A stretch of 50,153 nucleotides of DNA, taken from Kiritimatiellia bacterium (GTDB taxonomy: Bacteria > Verrucomicrobiota > Kiritimatiellia > JAFGHX01). The stretch is taken from NCBI GenBank assembly GCA_016929905.1, contig JAFGHX010000358.1:1-50153 (forward strand). The letters are read 5' to 3'. Position 1 is the first letter of the stretch, and every line of letters begins with the position of its first letter. Positions 33,397-41,574 of the stretch are shown piece by piece. A program made the translations under genes and the position numbers. Under the pieces are notes generated by a model. It made no database searches. It was not told the origin of the DNA and saw nothing but the letters and a program-made list of their open reading frames with translations.

Positions 33397-35796
33397 ATGA
33401 GTTGGAATCAAACGCTACGGGCAATGAGTCGGTCTTCCGCCGGCGTCCTCGTCGGAGTCCACGTTCTCTCAGTCGCGGCGCGGGCAGAGGTCCCGGCCGC
33501 GGCCACCCGCGATCCGCGCTTCGCGCTGGGCTATCTCGTGGCGACCCGCTACCCCGGCGTGGACCCGACCGGCGCCGAGGATTCCACCGCCGGCCTGCAG
33601 GCCGCCATCGAAGACGCGTACGCACAGAGAGTGACGCTCCTCATTCCCTCCGGCACCTACCGGATCAGCGACACGTTGCGGGTGTACGAATGGCAGAATT
33701 GGAATCTGCGCAAGAACAAACCCTTCACCCCGGACAGTCGCAACCATGTGATCCGCGGCTCCTCATCGGGTAACCGGCCGCTCATCAAGCTCGGTCCCGG
33801 ACCCCTCCCGCGTTTCGACGACCCGCGCACCCCCTGCCCGATGATCGCATGGCGCGATTTCGTTGCGTTGCATTCCAACGCCGTCCCCAACAGCCTTCCC
33901 GCCCATCCTCTGGGGGCACCCAAGGACTTCCGCGACTCGAACGGCAACTACTTCCGTGAAATCCTCGCGGGCGTCGACTTCGACACGAGCGGGCATCCGG
34001 GTGCAATCGGCGTGACCTTCGCGGGTGCCCAGAGTTGTTCGCTCATCGACGTGAAGGTTACCGCGACCGGCTCGTTCGCCGGGTTCTACAAACTGCCGGG
34101 CCGTAACAGCATCAATGCCAATATCGAGGTCATCGGCGGCCGATACGGCATGATCACCGGCCGGAACCCGGCCTCCGCCGGACTCTCGATCGTCGGCACG
34201 GCCGGCCCTGAACTCGTCGGGATTACGCTGAGCGGCCAGACCGAAGCGGCGCTGCGGCTCGACGACAGCACGCCGCCCGCCGTGGCGGGGTTCCGGATCG
34301 TGAAGAGCACGCCGGGCGCGGCCATATCGGCGCCCTACGGTGCCCTGAGCTTGATCGACGGGCGGATCGAGCTGCGCGGCGCGGCAACGGGAAGTCCCGC
34401 GATCGACAACCCAGGCGACACCGACTACTACGTGCGCAACGTCTACGTGACGGGCACGACGCAACTGGTGAAGTCCGCCGACATGCTGACCACAGGCATC
34501 GGGGCCTGGATCCACATCGAGGAATATGCGTACAACTCTCAAGTCAACGTGGATCGCAACGCCGATCCGCACATCTACCCCTTCTACGCGGTGCCCAAAT
34601 GGCAATTCGAGAGCCGCAGCCTCGTCAACGGTGTGGTGAGTGCCGCGGCGCTGCCGTCGGTCGCGATCGAGAATCACGCGGCGCCGCCGCCCGCCGATCT
34701 GCTCAGCCGTCATCTGTGGGCGAAGCTGCCCTCTTTCGAGGACGGACCCTATGTGGACGTACGGGAGCACGGCGCGACGCCGTACGTGCACGACAATCCG
34801 CGGTGGGCCGGACCGGCCCACGGGAACACCGGCCCCGACGACACGGCGGCCATCCAGGCGGCCATCGACGCGGCCAGCGCGGCCGGTCATGGCCGGGTCA
34901 TCATTCCACGCGGGACCCTGCACATCAGCGATACGCTCAGACTCCATCCCGACACGGTGCTCATCGGCGCCGGGCCCGGCGTCAGCACCGTCAGCTTTCA
35001 CGCCAACTGGCTGCCGACGGCCGAGACGCCGATGATCCGCACCGACGACAGCGCCGCCGCCACCACGTTCCTGGGCTTCTTGAGCCTCTATTCGCGAACG
35101 GCGCCTTTCGAACACGGCTTCATGACATTTCTCGATTGGCGCGCCGGACGCCGCTCCATGACCGTCGGACTGGACCCGAACGGGGAATGGGTGGCGTTCA
35201 GAAAGAACCAACCCAAAATATTCGCCCGGTTCCGCGGGAATGGCGGCGGCCGGCACTATGCGCTGCACATCGAGGTGCGCAAAGACGCCGGGAACCCGGA
35301 GACCCGGCTCATCCGCATCGAGGGCACCTCCGAGCCCCTCTCGCTCTACGGCCAGAATGCCGAGATCACCAAGTTCGGACCCCACGCCGGCGCCAACGTC
35401 GAGATTGTCGGCGCCGCCAATGTCCGCATCTACGGCATGAAGCGCGAGGGCGCCAGCCCATCGGTGATCGTCCGCGACAGCCGCAACATCGCGCTCTACA
35501 GCTCCGGCGCGATGAGCGGGCCGATCAATCCGGAACTGGGTGCCTTCATGCAAATCCGCGGCGCCTGCAAGGACATCCTCATGACCAACGTGAAGCCGCG
35601 CGATATGGGCGGCAAGGCCGCAAACGGCTGCTTCGTTCTCGAGGAAGCGGTGACCGGGCTGTCCCCCGTCAACGTCTCACCCTGGCCGAACGGCGTTAGC
35701 CTGTACAAGCGGGGCCGAATAGACGACACGCAAATGGCGCTGGCGCCGGCCAGGTCGTGGCGGGTCGAGCCGGTGCAAGAGCAGGTTGTTCAATGA
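33397..35796 (+). CDS. Secreted tandem beta-helix protein (pectate lyase 3 / GH55-like), copy 2
   Basis: The 799-residue protein has a signal sequence (SSAGVLVGVHVLSVAARA) and two beta-helix entries: DPTGAEDSTAGLQAAIEDA with IPSGTYRISDTL, and TGPDDTAAIQAAIDAASAAG with IPRGTLHISDTL. It shares with copy 1 the linker PPADLLSRHLW, the segment GNGGG, and the late motifs SEPLSLYGQN and NVRIYGMKRE. Clear divergence elsewhere indicates an old duplication. ATG 33397 has AAGGAGG with 8 bases spacing. Its stop overlaps the next start (ATGA), so it is coupled to the gingipain-like gene. Confidence 0.75.
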   Translation: MSWNQTLRAMSRSSAGVLVGVHVLSVAARAEVPAAATRDPRFALGYLVATRYPGVDPTGAEDSTAGLQAAIEDAYAQRVTLLIPSGTYRISDTLRVYEWQNWNLRKNKPFTPDSRNHVIRGSSSGNRPLIKLGPGPLPRFDDPRTPCPMIAWRDFVALHSNAVPNSLPAHPLGAPKDFRDSNGNYFREILAGVDFDTSGHPGAIGVTFAGAQSCSLIDVKVTATGSFAGFYKLPGRNSINANIEVIGGRYGMITGRNPASAGLSIVGTAGPELVGITLSGQTEAALRLDDSTPPAVAGFRIVKSTPGAAISAPYGALSLIDGRIELRGAATGSPAIDNPGDTDYYVRNVYVTGTTQLVKSADMLTTGIGAWIHIEEYAYNSQVNVDRNADPHIYPFYAVPKWQFESRSLVNGVVSAAALPSVAIENHAAPPPADLLSRHLWAKLPSFEDGPYVDVREHGATPYVHDNPRWAGPAHGNTGPDDTAAIQAAIDAASAAGHGRVIIPRGTLHISDTLRLHPDTVLIGAGPGVSTVSFHANWLPTAETPMIRTDDSAAATTFLGFLSLYSRTAPFEHGFMTFLDWRAGRRSMTVGLDPNGEWVAFRKNQPKIFARFRGNGGGRHYALHIEVRKDAGNPETRLIRIEGTSEPLSLYGQNAEITKFGPHAGANVEIVGAANVRIYGMKREGASPSVIVRDSRNIALYSSGAMSGPINPELGAFMQIRGACKDILMTNVKPRDMGGKAANGCFVLEEAVTGLSPVNVSPWPNGVSLYKRGRIDDTQMALAPARSWRVEPVQEQVVQ

Positions 35797-38700
35797 AGAC
35801 AGTGTTGACTCAAACCATGAAGACGGGCGTCACGCTTGCTGCCTGCGCGCTGGTCGGCGCCGCGGCCGCCGCCCAACAGGTGGACATCCTGGTCGAGAGC
35901 GGCCTGAAGGCGAGTATCCAGTCGAAGCTGGACCAGTATGCGGCCGACCTGGCGGCCGAGGGCTACGCGCCCGAGGTGATCGCGGTCAACCAGGCCGACA
36001 GCCCGGCGGCCATCCGCAACACGCTGAAGAGCCACTTCGCCGGCAGCGGCCTGCGCGGCGTCGTGGTCGTCGGGAAGGTGCCGTTCGTCTACTACAAGTG
36101 GCCGGACCGCAACGTGGCGGTCTCCTGGTACACGGCGCGCGGCCAGGTGCCGGGCTACGGCGCGGCCGCCCGGGACGTCTTCCCCACCTATTACTGCTAC
36201 TCCGACCTGGACGGCGCGTGGGGCGGGCTCGACGCCTACGGCAACTACACCACGATTGCCGGCGATCCGGCGCCGGAAGTCTGGGTCGGCGTGATTCGCG
36301 CCGACAAGTTGCACAAGACCGGCCGAACCGAAGCGGAACTGATAAGCGCCTATTTCGACCGGCTGCACGCCTACCGCGCGGGCACGCTGCCGAATCTGCC
36401 GCCGGCCCGCACGCTCGGCGCGCTCCTCTCGGACGACAGCTACTACTACGGCTGGGAAGGGTTCTGGCGCAGCCAGAACGCCATCCTCACGCCGGGCGCG
36501 GCAACCGTGATGAACGATTACCCGCCGGCCGCCGCGTATCTGGACGCGATCGGGGACTCGACCGGCTACCGCCTGCACTGGTACAAGTCGGCGATGTTCT
36601 GGACGAACACGGTCGGCTTCTATGTGTTGAACGCTGCAACGGAAATCGTCACGCTCGACGACGTGCTGCCGCGCGAGCCGCGCATCTGCTTCTACGCGTT
36701 CGTGGGCGGCTGCTCCTCGGGCAATTTCGATGTCGACAACTACTGGGCGGGCGCCCACGTCTTCGAGACCTCGCACGGGCTCGCCTCGGTGCTCTCCGCC
36801 AGCAATGACGGCGGCGCACTCTTCAGCACACCGCATACCGCGCTGCACTATGCCTACCTGCGGCAGGGCCGCTGCCTGGGCGAGGCGCTGCTGGCCGCCC
36901 GGCGCGAGCGGAACATCACCAACGATCTGGGCGGGCACATCATCGGCGACCCGACCCTGCGCCTGTGCAGCCGGACGCCGCTCGGCGCCGAACTGGCTGC
37001 CGGGCGGGCCGTGACGGGCAGCGCCAACGCCGCGCGCATCACCGACACGCTGCTGTTCGACAGCAACACCTGGTACAGCGCCGATGCCTCCGCTCAGACG
37101 CTGACCATCGACCTGGCGGCCGGCCACCGGGTCGGCGGGGTCCTGATCGCCTGGGACGAGCGTAACGCCGGGCGCGACTATGCCGTGCTGAGCGGGGCGA
37201 GCTCGGCCGGCCCCTGGACCGCGCAGAAGTCCGTTACGGGCAGCGCGCAGGTCGCCGCCCTGGCCGAGTTCGCCGCGCCGGCCGACTGCCGCTACGTGCG
37301 GCTGCGGATGACGGCGTCCAACGGCGCGCGGTACGGGATCCGGGAGGTCATGGTCTTCGAAAGCACCGGCTCGCCGCCCCAGCCGCCCGCGCCGCCGGGC
37401 AATCTGACCGCCACCCCGAAATCGACGAGCCGTATCGACCTGACATGGTCGGACAACAGCGCTGACGAGGACGGATTCAAAGTCGACCGCCGCCGGAGCG
37501 GCGCGGTCGACTGGGTCCGAATCGCGACGCCGGGCGCAAACGCCACCGCCCGGAGCGATACCGGCCTGCCCGCGCGCACGAAGTTCTACTACAAGGTGAA
37601 AGCCTGCAACGCGGCCGGCAACTCGGATTACTCCAACCTCGCCGATGCCACGACGGCGGCCGCGGCGAATCTGCCGCCCGTCGCCGCGGCCGGGCCGGAC
37701 CAGTTCGTGCTCGACGATGACGGGAACGGATCGGAAAGCACAACGCTGGCTGCCAGCGGCTCGTTCGATCCGGACGGTACGATTGTCGCTTATGTCTGGA
37801 AAGAGGACGGCACGTTGCTCGCGACCGGCACGGTCGTCGCGGTGCGGTTCGAGGCCGGCGTCCATACCGTCACGCTGGTGGTGACCGACGACGACGGCGC
37901 GACGGCAACCGACACGCTCACCGTCATGATCGTTCAGCCGCTCGCGGAATTCACCGCCTACAACGATCTCGGCTGGGACCAGAGCCAGCGGGCAGCCAAC
38001 ATCACCTGGACCGGTACGGGCGAGAACGCCCCGTTGGTGGACTACGCCACGGGGCGGCTCACGCCCGTGACGCTCGCCGTCGCCGGCGGCCGCTGGCCCG
38101 GCGACATCCAGGGCGCGGGCGCCACGGCCGGCACCGATGCGGCCGGGGTCTTCGACGGCATCGTTGACTGCCGCGGCCTGCTCAGCTACAGCGACACCGA
38201 CCTGACCTTCCGGTTCACCGGCCTCGACCCGGCCCTGCGCTACGAGTTCGTGCTGTTCGGCAACCGTGCCGAGCCGGCCTATACCGACCGGCTCAGCACG
38301 GTGCGCATTTCGGACGTGACCGCGTTCGAGAACCGCAGCTCGCCCGGCACGGGCGCGGCGGCGGCCGACGATTCGGTCACCATCGTCAACGGCGACAACA
38401 CCGCCAACGGGTACGTGGCACGCTTCGCCGACATCGAGCCGGGCGCCGACGGCGACATGCTCGTCACCGTCTCGGACGGCGCCAGCCGGTTCTACGCCAA
38501 TGCGTTGATGCTCAGAGGGTTCAAGGTTCAAGAGGCAGAGGTGAAGGTTGAAAAAGGCGCCACGTGGACGTACCGCAAGGGCACGACCGAGGCGTCAAGT
38601 CCGGCCGGTGCGTGGCGGCAGGCGGCGTTCGACGATTCGGGCTGGAACAGCGGCCCCGCCCCGTTCGGCTACGGCGACGGGCCCTACGGCACGACGCTGG

Positions 38701-39488
38701 GCGACATGCAGGGATCCTACTCCTGCGTCTTCCTGCGGCACGCCTTCACGATCGACACTCCGGCGTGCGTCGGCCGGATCGACCTGTGGGCCGTCCATGA
38801 CGACGGGTTCGTCATGTGGTTGAACGGCGAGGAACTCGCGCGCGTGAACGTGCCGGGCGAAGCGGGAAGCCCGGTGGCTCACGACACGTGCGCCGCCGGC
38901 AACGCCGAGCGGCTGGAGTGGACGCGCACGCTCACCGGCGCGGCGATCCCCCCGCTTCGCGCGGGCACCAATGTCCTTGCGGTCCAGGTATTCAACGTGG
39001 ACCTCGCAAGCAGCGACCTCACCTTCGACGCGCAATTGTCAATCGTCAACAGTCAATTGTCAATCCAGGCGGATGCCGACCAGGACGGCATGCCGGACGA
39101 ATGGGAAGCGGCCCATCTGTCAGACCTGCCCGACCCGGCCGACTTGTCCGACGCCGACCCGGACGGCGACGGGCTGTCGAACCTCGAGGAGTACGTTGCG
39201 GGAACCGACCCGACGGATGGAAGCGCCGTGCTCGGGCTTCACGTGCAGCTAGCGAGCGGGGCCGTGCTCGTCTCCTTTCCGACCGTGGAAGCGGCGGGCA
39301 CGGGCTATGCGGGTTCTTCGCGACACTATTGCCTGGAGCGCAGGGACGTACTCGGCCCGGACGGGAACTGGGCCGGCGTCCCGGGCTATGAGGACATAGG
39401 CGGCGCGGGCCAGACCGTCACCTGTACCGACACCGCGTCGAGCCGGCCGGTCATGTTCCGGGTGCGCGTCTGGCTGAGCGACGAGTAG
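35793..39488 (+). CDS. Large secreted gingipain-like (C25) multidomain protein
   Basis: A signal peptide (TGVTLAACALVGAAAAAQ) leads a 1231-residue protein. Residues about 25-400 have a C25/caspase-like fold (VVVVGKVPFVYYKW, VWVGVIRADKL, FYAFVGGCSSGNFD with a candidate catalytic Cys, GHIIGDPTLRL). Then follow an F5/8C-type sandwich (about 410-525), an fn3 module (about 530-625), a PKD-like module (about 630-710), a malectin-like or similar sandwich (about 715-905), a GH2-N-like galactose-binding sandwich (about 915-1080) and thrombospondin-3-type calcium repeats (DADQDGMPDEW, DPDGDGLSNLEEY). I see no HG pair typical of the gingipain catalytic His, so it may be inactive or a binding protein. 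It is coupled to the beta-helix gene by ATGA. Confidence 0.7.
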   Translation: MKTVLTQTMKTGVTLAACALVGAAAAAQQVDILVESGLKASIQSKLDQYAADLAAEGYAPEVIAVNQADSPAAIRNTLKSHFAGSGLRGVVVVGKVPFVYYKWPDRNVAVSWYTARGQVPGYGAAARDVFPTYYCYSDLDGAWGGLDAYGNYTTIAGDPAPEVWVGVIRADKLHKTGRTEAELISAYFDRLHAYRAGTLPNLPPARTLGALLSDDSYYYGWEGFWRSQNAILTPGAATVMNDYPPAAAYLDAIGDSTGYRLHWYKSAMFWTNTVGFYVLNAATEIVTLDDVLPREPRICFYAFVGGCSSGNFDVDNYWAGAHVFETSHGLASVLSASNDGGALFSTPHTALHYAYLRQGRCLGEALLAARRERNITNDLGGHIIGDPTLRLCSRTPLGAELAAGRAVTGSANAARITDTLLFDSNTWYSADASAQTLTIDLAAGHRVGGVLIAWDERNAGRDYAVLSGASSAGPWTAQKSVTGSAQVAALAEFAAPADCRYVRLRMTASNGARYGIREVMVFESTGSPPQPPAPPGNLTATPKSTSRIDLTWSDNSADEDGFKVDRRRSGAVDWVRIATPGANATARSDTGLPARTKFYYKVKACNAAGNSDYSNLADATTAAAANLPPVAAAGPDQFVLDDDGNGSESTTLAASGSFDPDGTIVAYVWKEDGTLLATGTVVAVRFEAGVHTVTLVVTDDDGATATDTLTVMIVQPLAEFTAYNDLGWDQSQRAANITWTGTGENAPLVDYATGRLTPVTLAVAGGRWPGDIQGAGATAGTDAAGVFDGIVDCRGLLSYSDTDLTFRFTGLDPALRYEFVLFGNRAEPAYTDRLSTVRISDVTAFENRSSPGTGAAAADDSVTIVNGDNTANGYVARFADIEPGADGDMLVTVSDGASRFYANALMLRGFKVQEAEVKVEKGATWTYRKGTTEASSPAGAWRQAAFDDSGWNSGPAPFGYGDGPYGTTLGDMQGSYSCVFLRHAFTIDTPACVGRIDLWAVHDDGFVMWLNGEELARVNVPGEAGSPVAHDTCAAGNAERLEWTRTLTGAAIPPLRAGTNVLAVQVFNVDLASSDLTFDAQLSIVNSQLSIQADADQDGMPDEWEAAHLSDLPDPADLSDADPDGDGLSNLEEYVAGTDPTDGSAVLGLHVQLASGAVLVSFPTVEAAGTGYAGSSRHYCLERRDVLGPDGNWAGVPGYEDIGGAGQTVTCTDTASSRPVMFRVRVWLSDE
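39033..39065 (+). repeat. Short direct repeat in a domain linker
   Basis: CAATTGTCAATC occurs at 39033-39044 and again at 39054-39065, reading QLSIVNSQLSIQ in frame. It lies exactly between the galactose-binding-like module and the calcium repeats, so it looks like an intergenic-type repeat captured in a linker without breaking the frame. Confidence 0.6.
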
Positions 39489-39526
39489 AAAACGCGCGCA
39501 CGCGACGCCGTTTCCACCTGCGGGCG

Positions 39527-39737
39527 TCAGACCAGCCGGCACGCGTAGGCCCGGAACCTCTCATCATCCGTAAGAATCGGAAGCTGATTGGCAATGCCTT
39601 GGGCAATCAGCATTCTGTCGAACGGGTCTTTGTACGGTGTTGGCGAGGCTCTCGAGTTGCGCAAGTTTCGGTTTGGCGATCTTCTTCGGGTCAGAAACGG
39701 CCCACAGGAATATGTGGGTGTCAAGCAGGAGTTCCAT
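39527..39737 (-). pseudogene. PIN-domain toxin with internal deletion and frameshift
   Basis: From ATG 39737 (GGGAGG four bases upstream) the start is intact: MELLLDTHIFLWAVSDPKKI. After about 32 codons the sequence jumps to the end of a PIN domain in another frame: YKDPFDRMLIAQGIANQLPILTDDERF. About 60 residues, including the catalytic Glu, are missing. It overlaps the 3' end of its antitoxin gene by 17 bases. Confidence 0.8.
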
Positions 39738-39966
39738 TGGGCCTCCCGTAGAACATCTCATTGATCGCGTTGTCTTCTTCCGTGAAGTCAGCAGGCACTT
39801 GCACCGTCCCCCTCAGGACGCCGAGCTTTCGTTTGCCCGTCGGCTTATGCCTGACCAAATCGGCCACCGGGAGATTGTTCTTTGCAATCACCACCTTCTC
39901 CCCGTGATACACGCGATCGATCAACTTGGACAGGTTGGTCTTGGCTTCAGAGACGTTGACGATCAT
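39721..39966 (-). CDS. Phd/YefM-family antitoxin (partner toxin is broken)
   Basis: The 81-residue protein reads MIVNVSEAKTNLSKLIDRVYHGEKVVIAKNNLPVADLV, the standard Phd/YefM DNA-binding half, followed by a short toxin-binding tail ending in FYGRPNGTPA. ATG 39966 has GGGAGG 8 bases upstream. The PIN toxin that overlaps its 3' end is deleted internally, so this is an orphan antitoxin, possibly still able to repress its own promoter or neutralise related PIN toxins. Confidence 0.8.
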   Translation of the reverse strand: MIVNVSEAKTNLSKLIDRVYHGEKVVIAKNNLPVADLVRHKPTGKRKLGVLRGTVQVPADFTEEDNAINEMFYGRPNGTPA

Positions 39967-40224
39967 GTCCGACCCTCCCATCGGCAATCTGGTCCAGCAT
40001 ACCAAGATAGGTCAATCCGGTCAACCACGCTCTTCGCACCACAGACATCGAGAAACAAGCCTCCCGGGCTGAGCGCCGCATCTGGCGAGGCGTTGCTCTC
40101 CCGGCCCGGACAGCCGGCCCGGGATAGCGTGGCGCGGGAACCGCCTCGGGCCGACCCCGCCCGCACCCGAGGCGGCGCGCCGAACCCAAATCTACGGATT
40201 GCATTCGGCCGGGGCTCTCCGGAG

Positions 40225-40310
40225 CGGCTCGTGAGAACGTTCGCCCTCCAGGCGGATCAGCGAGCGACCCTTGATCACGCCAATTGGAGGGCGAGCGTCC
40301 TCGCGAGCCG
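40225..40310. repeat. REP-like palindromic repeat, type A, copy 1
   Basis: Left arm 40225-40250 and right arm 40285-40310 are imperfect 26-bp inverted repeats. The right arm begins TGGAGGGCGAGCGTCCTCG; the left arm has four substitutions relative to its complement. The right arm is identical to that of the copy at 41424-41502. Confidence 0.75.
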
Positions 40311-40386
40311 TGCCGACGCGGTGCCGGTGAACGTCGTGGCACCAAGGCATGGACCTTACCCGTAGATCAGGGCCGAATTCCGCGCC

Positions 40387-40425
40387 TTGACAGGGCCCGA
40401 ATGTTGTGCAATTATCATTGTACAA
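40387..40425 (+). promoter_or_regulatory. Promoter and operator of the Phd/PIN toxin-antitoxin operon
   Basis: TTGACA at 40387-40392 is followed, 17-18 bases later, by a weak -10 (AATTAT/ATTATC). Over it lies an inverted repeat TTGTGCAAT-TATC-ATTGTACAA (40404-40425) with one mismatch between 9-bp arms. This is the usual place for antitoxin autoregulation. Confidence 0.65.
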
Positions 40426-40443
40426 GATTGGCCGGAGGTGCCG

Positions 40444-40770
40444 GTGAAGACGCTGAACGTGTCGGATGTGCGGAATCATCTGCCGGCGATTATCGAAGAA
40501 GTCGTGGATTCGAATGAGACGGTTGTCGTCACGCGGTATGGGAAACCGCTGGTGAGTATCGTGCCGCTCAAGAGGCGCCGCGCCGGTGAGGCCCGATACC
40601 CCCTGCGCGGCACACCGATCCGGGTGGCGGACGATTTCGATGCGCCGGCCCCGGAGTTGTGGCGAGCGCTCGGGGTGGCGGAAAGGCGCGCCGTGTACCG
40701 TACGACGCGGCGCCGCACACCCGCAACGAAGGCGAGGGCCGGGCGGAAATCGGGAGGCGGGACCCCGTGA
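40444..40770 (+). CDS. Phd/YefM-family antitoxin
   Basis: The 108-residue protein begins VKTLNVSDVRNHLPAIIEEVVDSNETVVVTRYGKPLVSIVPL, a typical Phd/YefM fold. A basic tail rich in Arg, Lys and Thr (RTTRRRTPATKARAGRKSGG) is longer than usual. GTG 40444 is chosen because GGAGGT is at 40434-40439. Its stop overlaps the toxin's GTG by four bases (GTGA), so the two are translated together. Confidence 0.85.
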   Translation: MKTLNVSDVRNHLPAIIEEVVDSNETVVVTRYGKPLVSIVPLKRRRAGEARYPLRGTPIRVADDFDAPAPELWRALGVAERRAVYRTTRRRTPATKARAGRKSGGGTP

Positions 40771-41162
40771 TCGTGTTGGACACGCAAGCCTGGCTGTGGT
40801 GGATGCACGATCCGAGCCGGCTCTCGCGAAAGGCCAAGGCGGCGGTTGAGCGGGCGGAGAAAAGTGGCGGCATTCGCGTGTCGGTCATCTCGGTCTGGGA
40901 AGTTGCCGTCAAGACCCAGTCGGGCAAGCTCGCCTTGCCGATGGAGTTGGACGAGTGGTATCAGCGTGCCCTGGCCTATCCCGAGCTTATCGTCGAACCG
41001 CTGTGCGCCGCGGACGCCATCGAGAGCACCCGCTTGCCGGGCACATTTCACAAGGACCCGGCAGACCGCATCATCATGGCCCTGTCCCGCCGGCACGGCG
41101 CGGCACTGGTGACTTCAGACGCGCTCATTCGCGCCTATCCGCACGTTGAGACGGTCTGGTAG
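40767..41162 (+). CDS. PIN-domain ribonuclease toxin (VapC-like)
   Basis: The 131-residue protein keeps all conserved acidic sites: the N-terminal Asp in IVLDTQAWLWW, Glu in SVWEVAVK, Asp in KDPADRIIMALS and Asp in VTSDALIRAY. It should be a metal-dependent RNase held inactive by the antitoxin encoded just upstream. It starts at GTG 40767 overlapping the antitoxin stop. This is one of two complete-looking PIN pairs in the window; two others are broken. Confidence 0.88.
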   Translation: MIVLDTQAWLWWMHDPSRLSRKAKAAVERAEKSGGIRVSVISVWEVAVKTQSGKLALPMELDEWYQRALAYPELIVEPLCAADAIESTRLPGTFHKDPADRIIMALSRRHGAALVTSDALIRAYPHVETVW

Positions 41163-41369
41163 CGCACCGGCGGCAACGTCAGCCTCCCACTCCGGTACGT
41201 CAACCGCCGTGCGGAAGCCAGGCCGCTCATGGCGTGCCTCCAGACGCCGCCGCCCGGTGTTCCGCCGGAACCCCGGGCGACCGCCGGGCCTCCTCGCCCG
41301 TCGTCGGACACCGGCCCGCCAATGAACCCACCTGCTGCGCCCTCCGTCAAGAAAAGTCGTGCCGGAACC

Positions 41370-41411
41370 GACATCTTCCGGGATGCCGGCGGATCTGTTA
41401 GTATGAGGCCT
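41370..41411 (+). promoter_or_regulatory. Two-part upstream element, copy 5 (DUF5060/DUF4038 gene)
   Basis: CGACATCTTCCGGG begins at 41370 and CGGATCTGTT at 41391, offset 21 bp. The 3' half matches copy 4 (33346) over ten bases. It lies about 165 bases before GTG 41575. Confidence 0.65.
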
Positions 41412-41423
41412 GTCCCGCGATCA

Positions 41424-41502
41424 CGGCTCGCGAGGACGCTCGCCCTCCACAGTTGGACGAGCCGTGCGGCTCCAAATGGAGGGCGAGCGTCCTCGCGAGC
41501 CG
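41424..41502. repeat. REP-like palindromic repeat, type A, copy 2 (perfect 26-bp arms)
   Basis: Arms 41424-41449 and 41477-41502 are perfect 26-bp inverted repeats, the right one starting TGGAGGGCGAGCGTCCTCG, with a 27-base loop. As RNA it would fold into a very stable hairpin. It is 73 bases before the start codon of the following gene. Confidence 0.85.
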
Positions 41503-41574
41503 CGGCCGCGGGAGATGAGTCCGCATTCGGGCGGGGCGCCACGGGCCGGGCAACCGAACAACGAGGCAACGAAC

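Larger units (their letters stand above)
39967..40443. other. Intergenic region between two toxin-antitoxin loci
   Basis: No gene is supported in these 477 bases. It contains the palindromic repeat at 40225-40310 and the promoter/operator of the intact antitoxin gene (40387-40425). The first 230 bases hold only short meaningless frames. Confidence 0.6.
41163..41574. other. Leader and promoter region of the second DUF5060/DUF4038 gene
   Basis: No gene is supported in these 412 bases. They hold copy 5 of the two-part element (41370-41411) and the perfect palindrome at 41424-41502. If transcription begins at the element, the palindrome lies in the untranslated leader. Confidence 0.6.
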
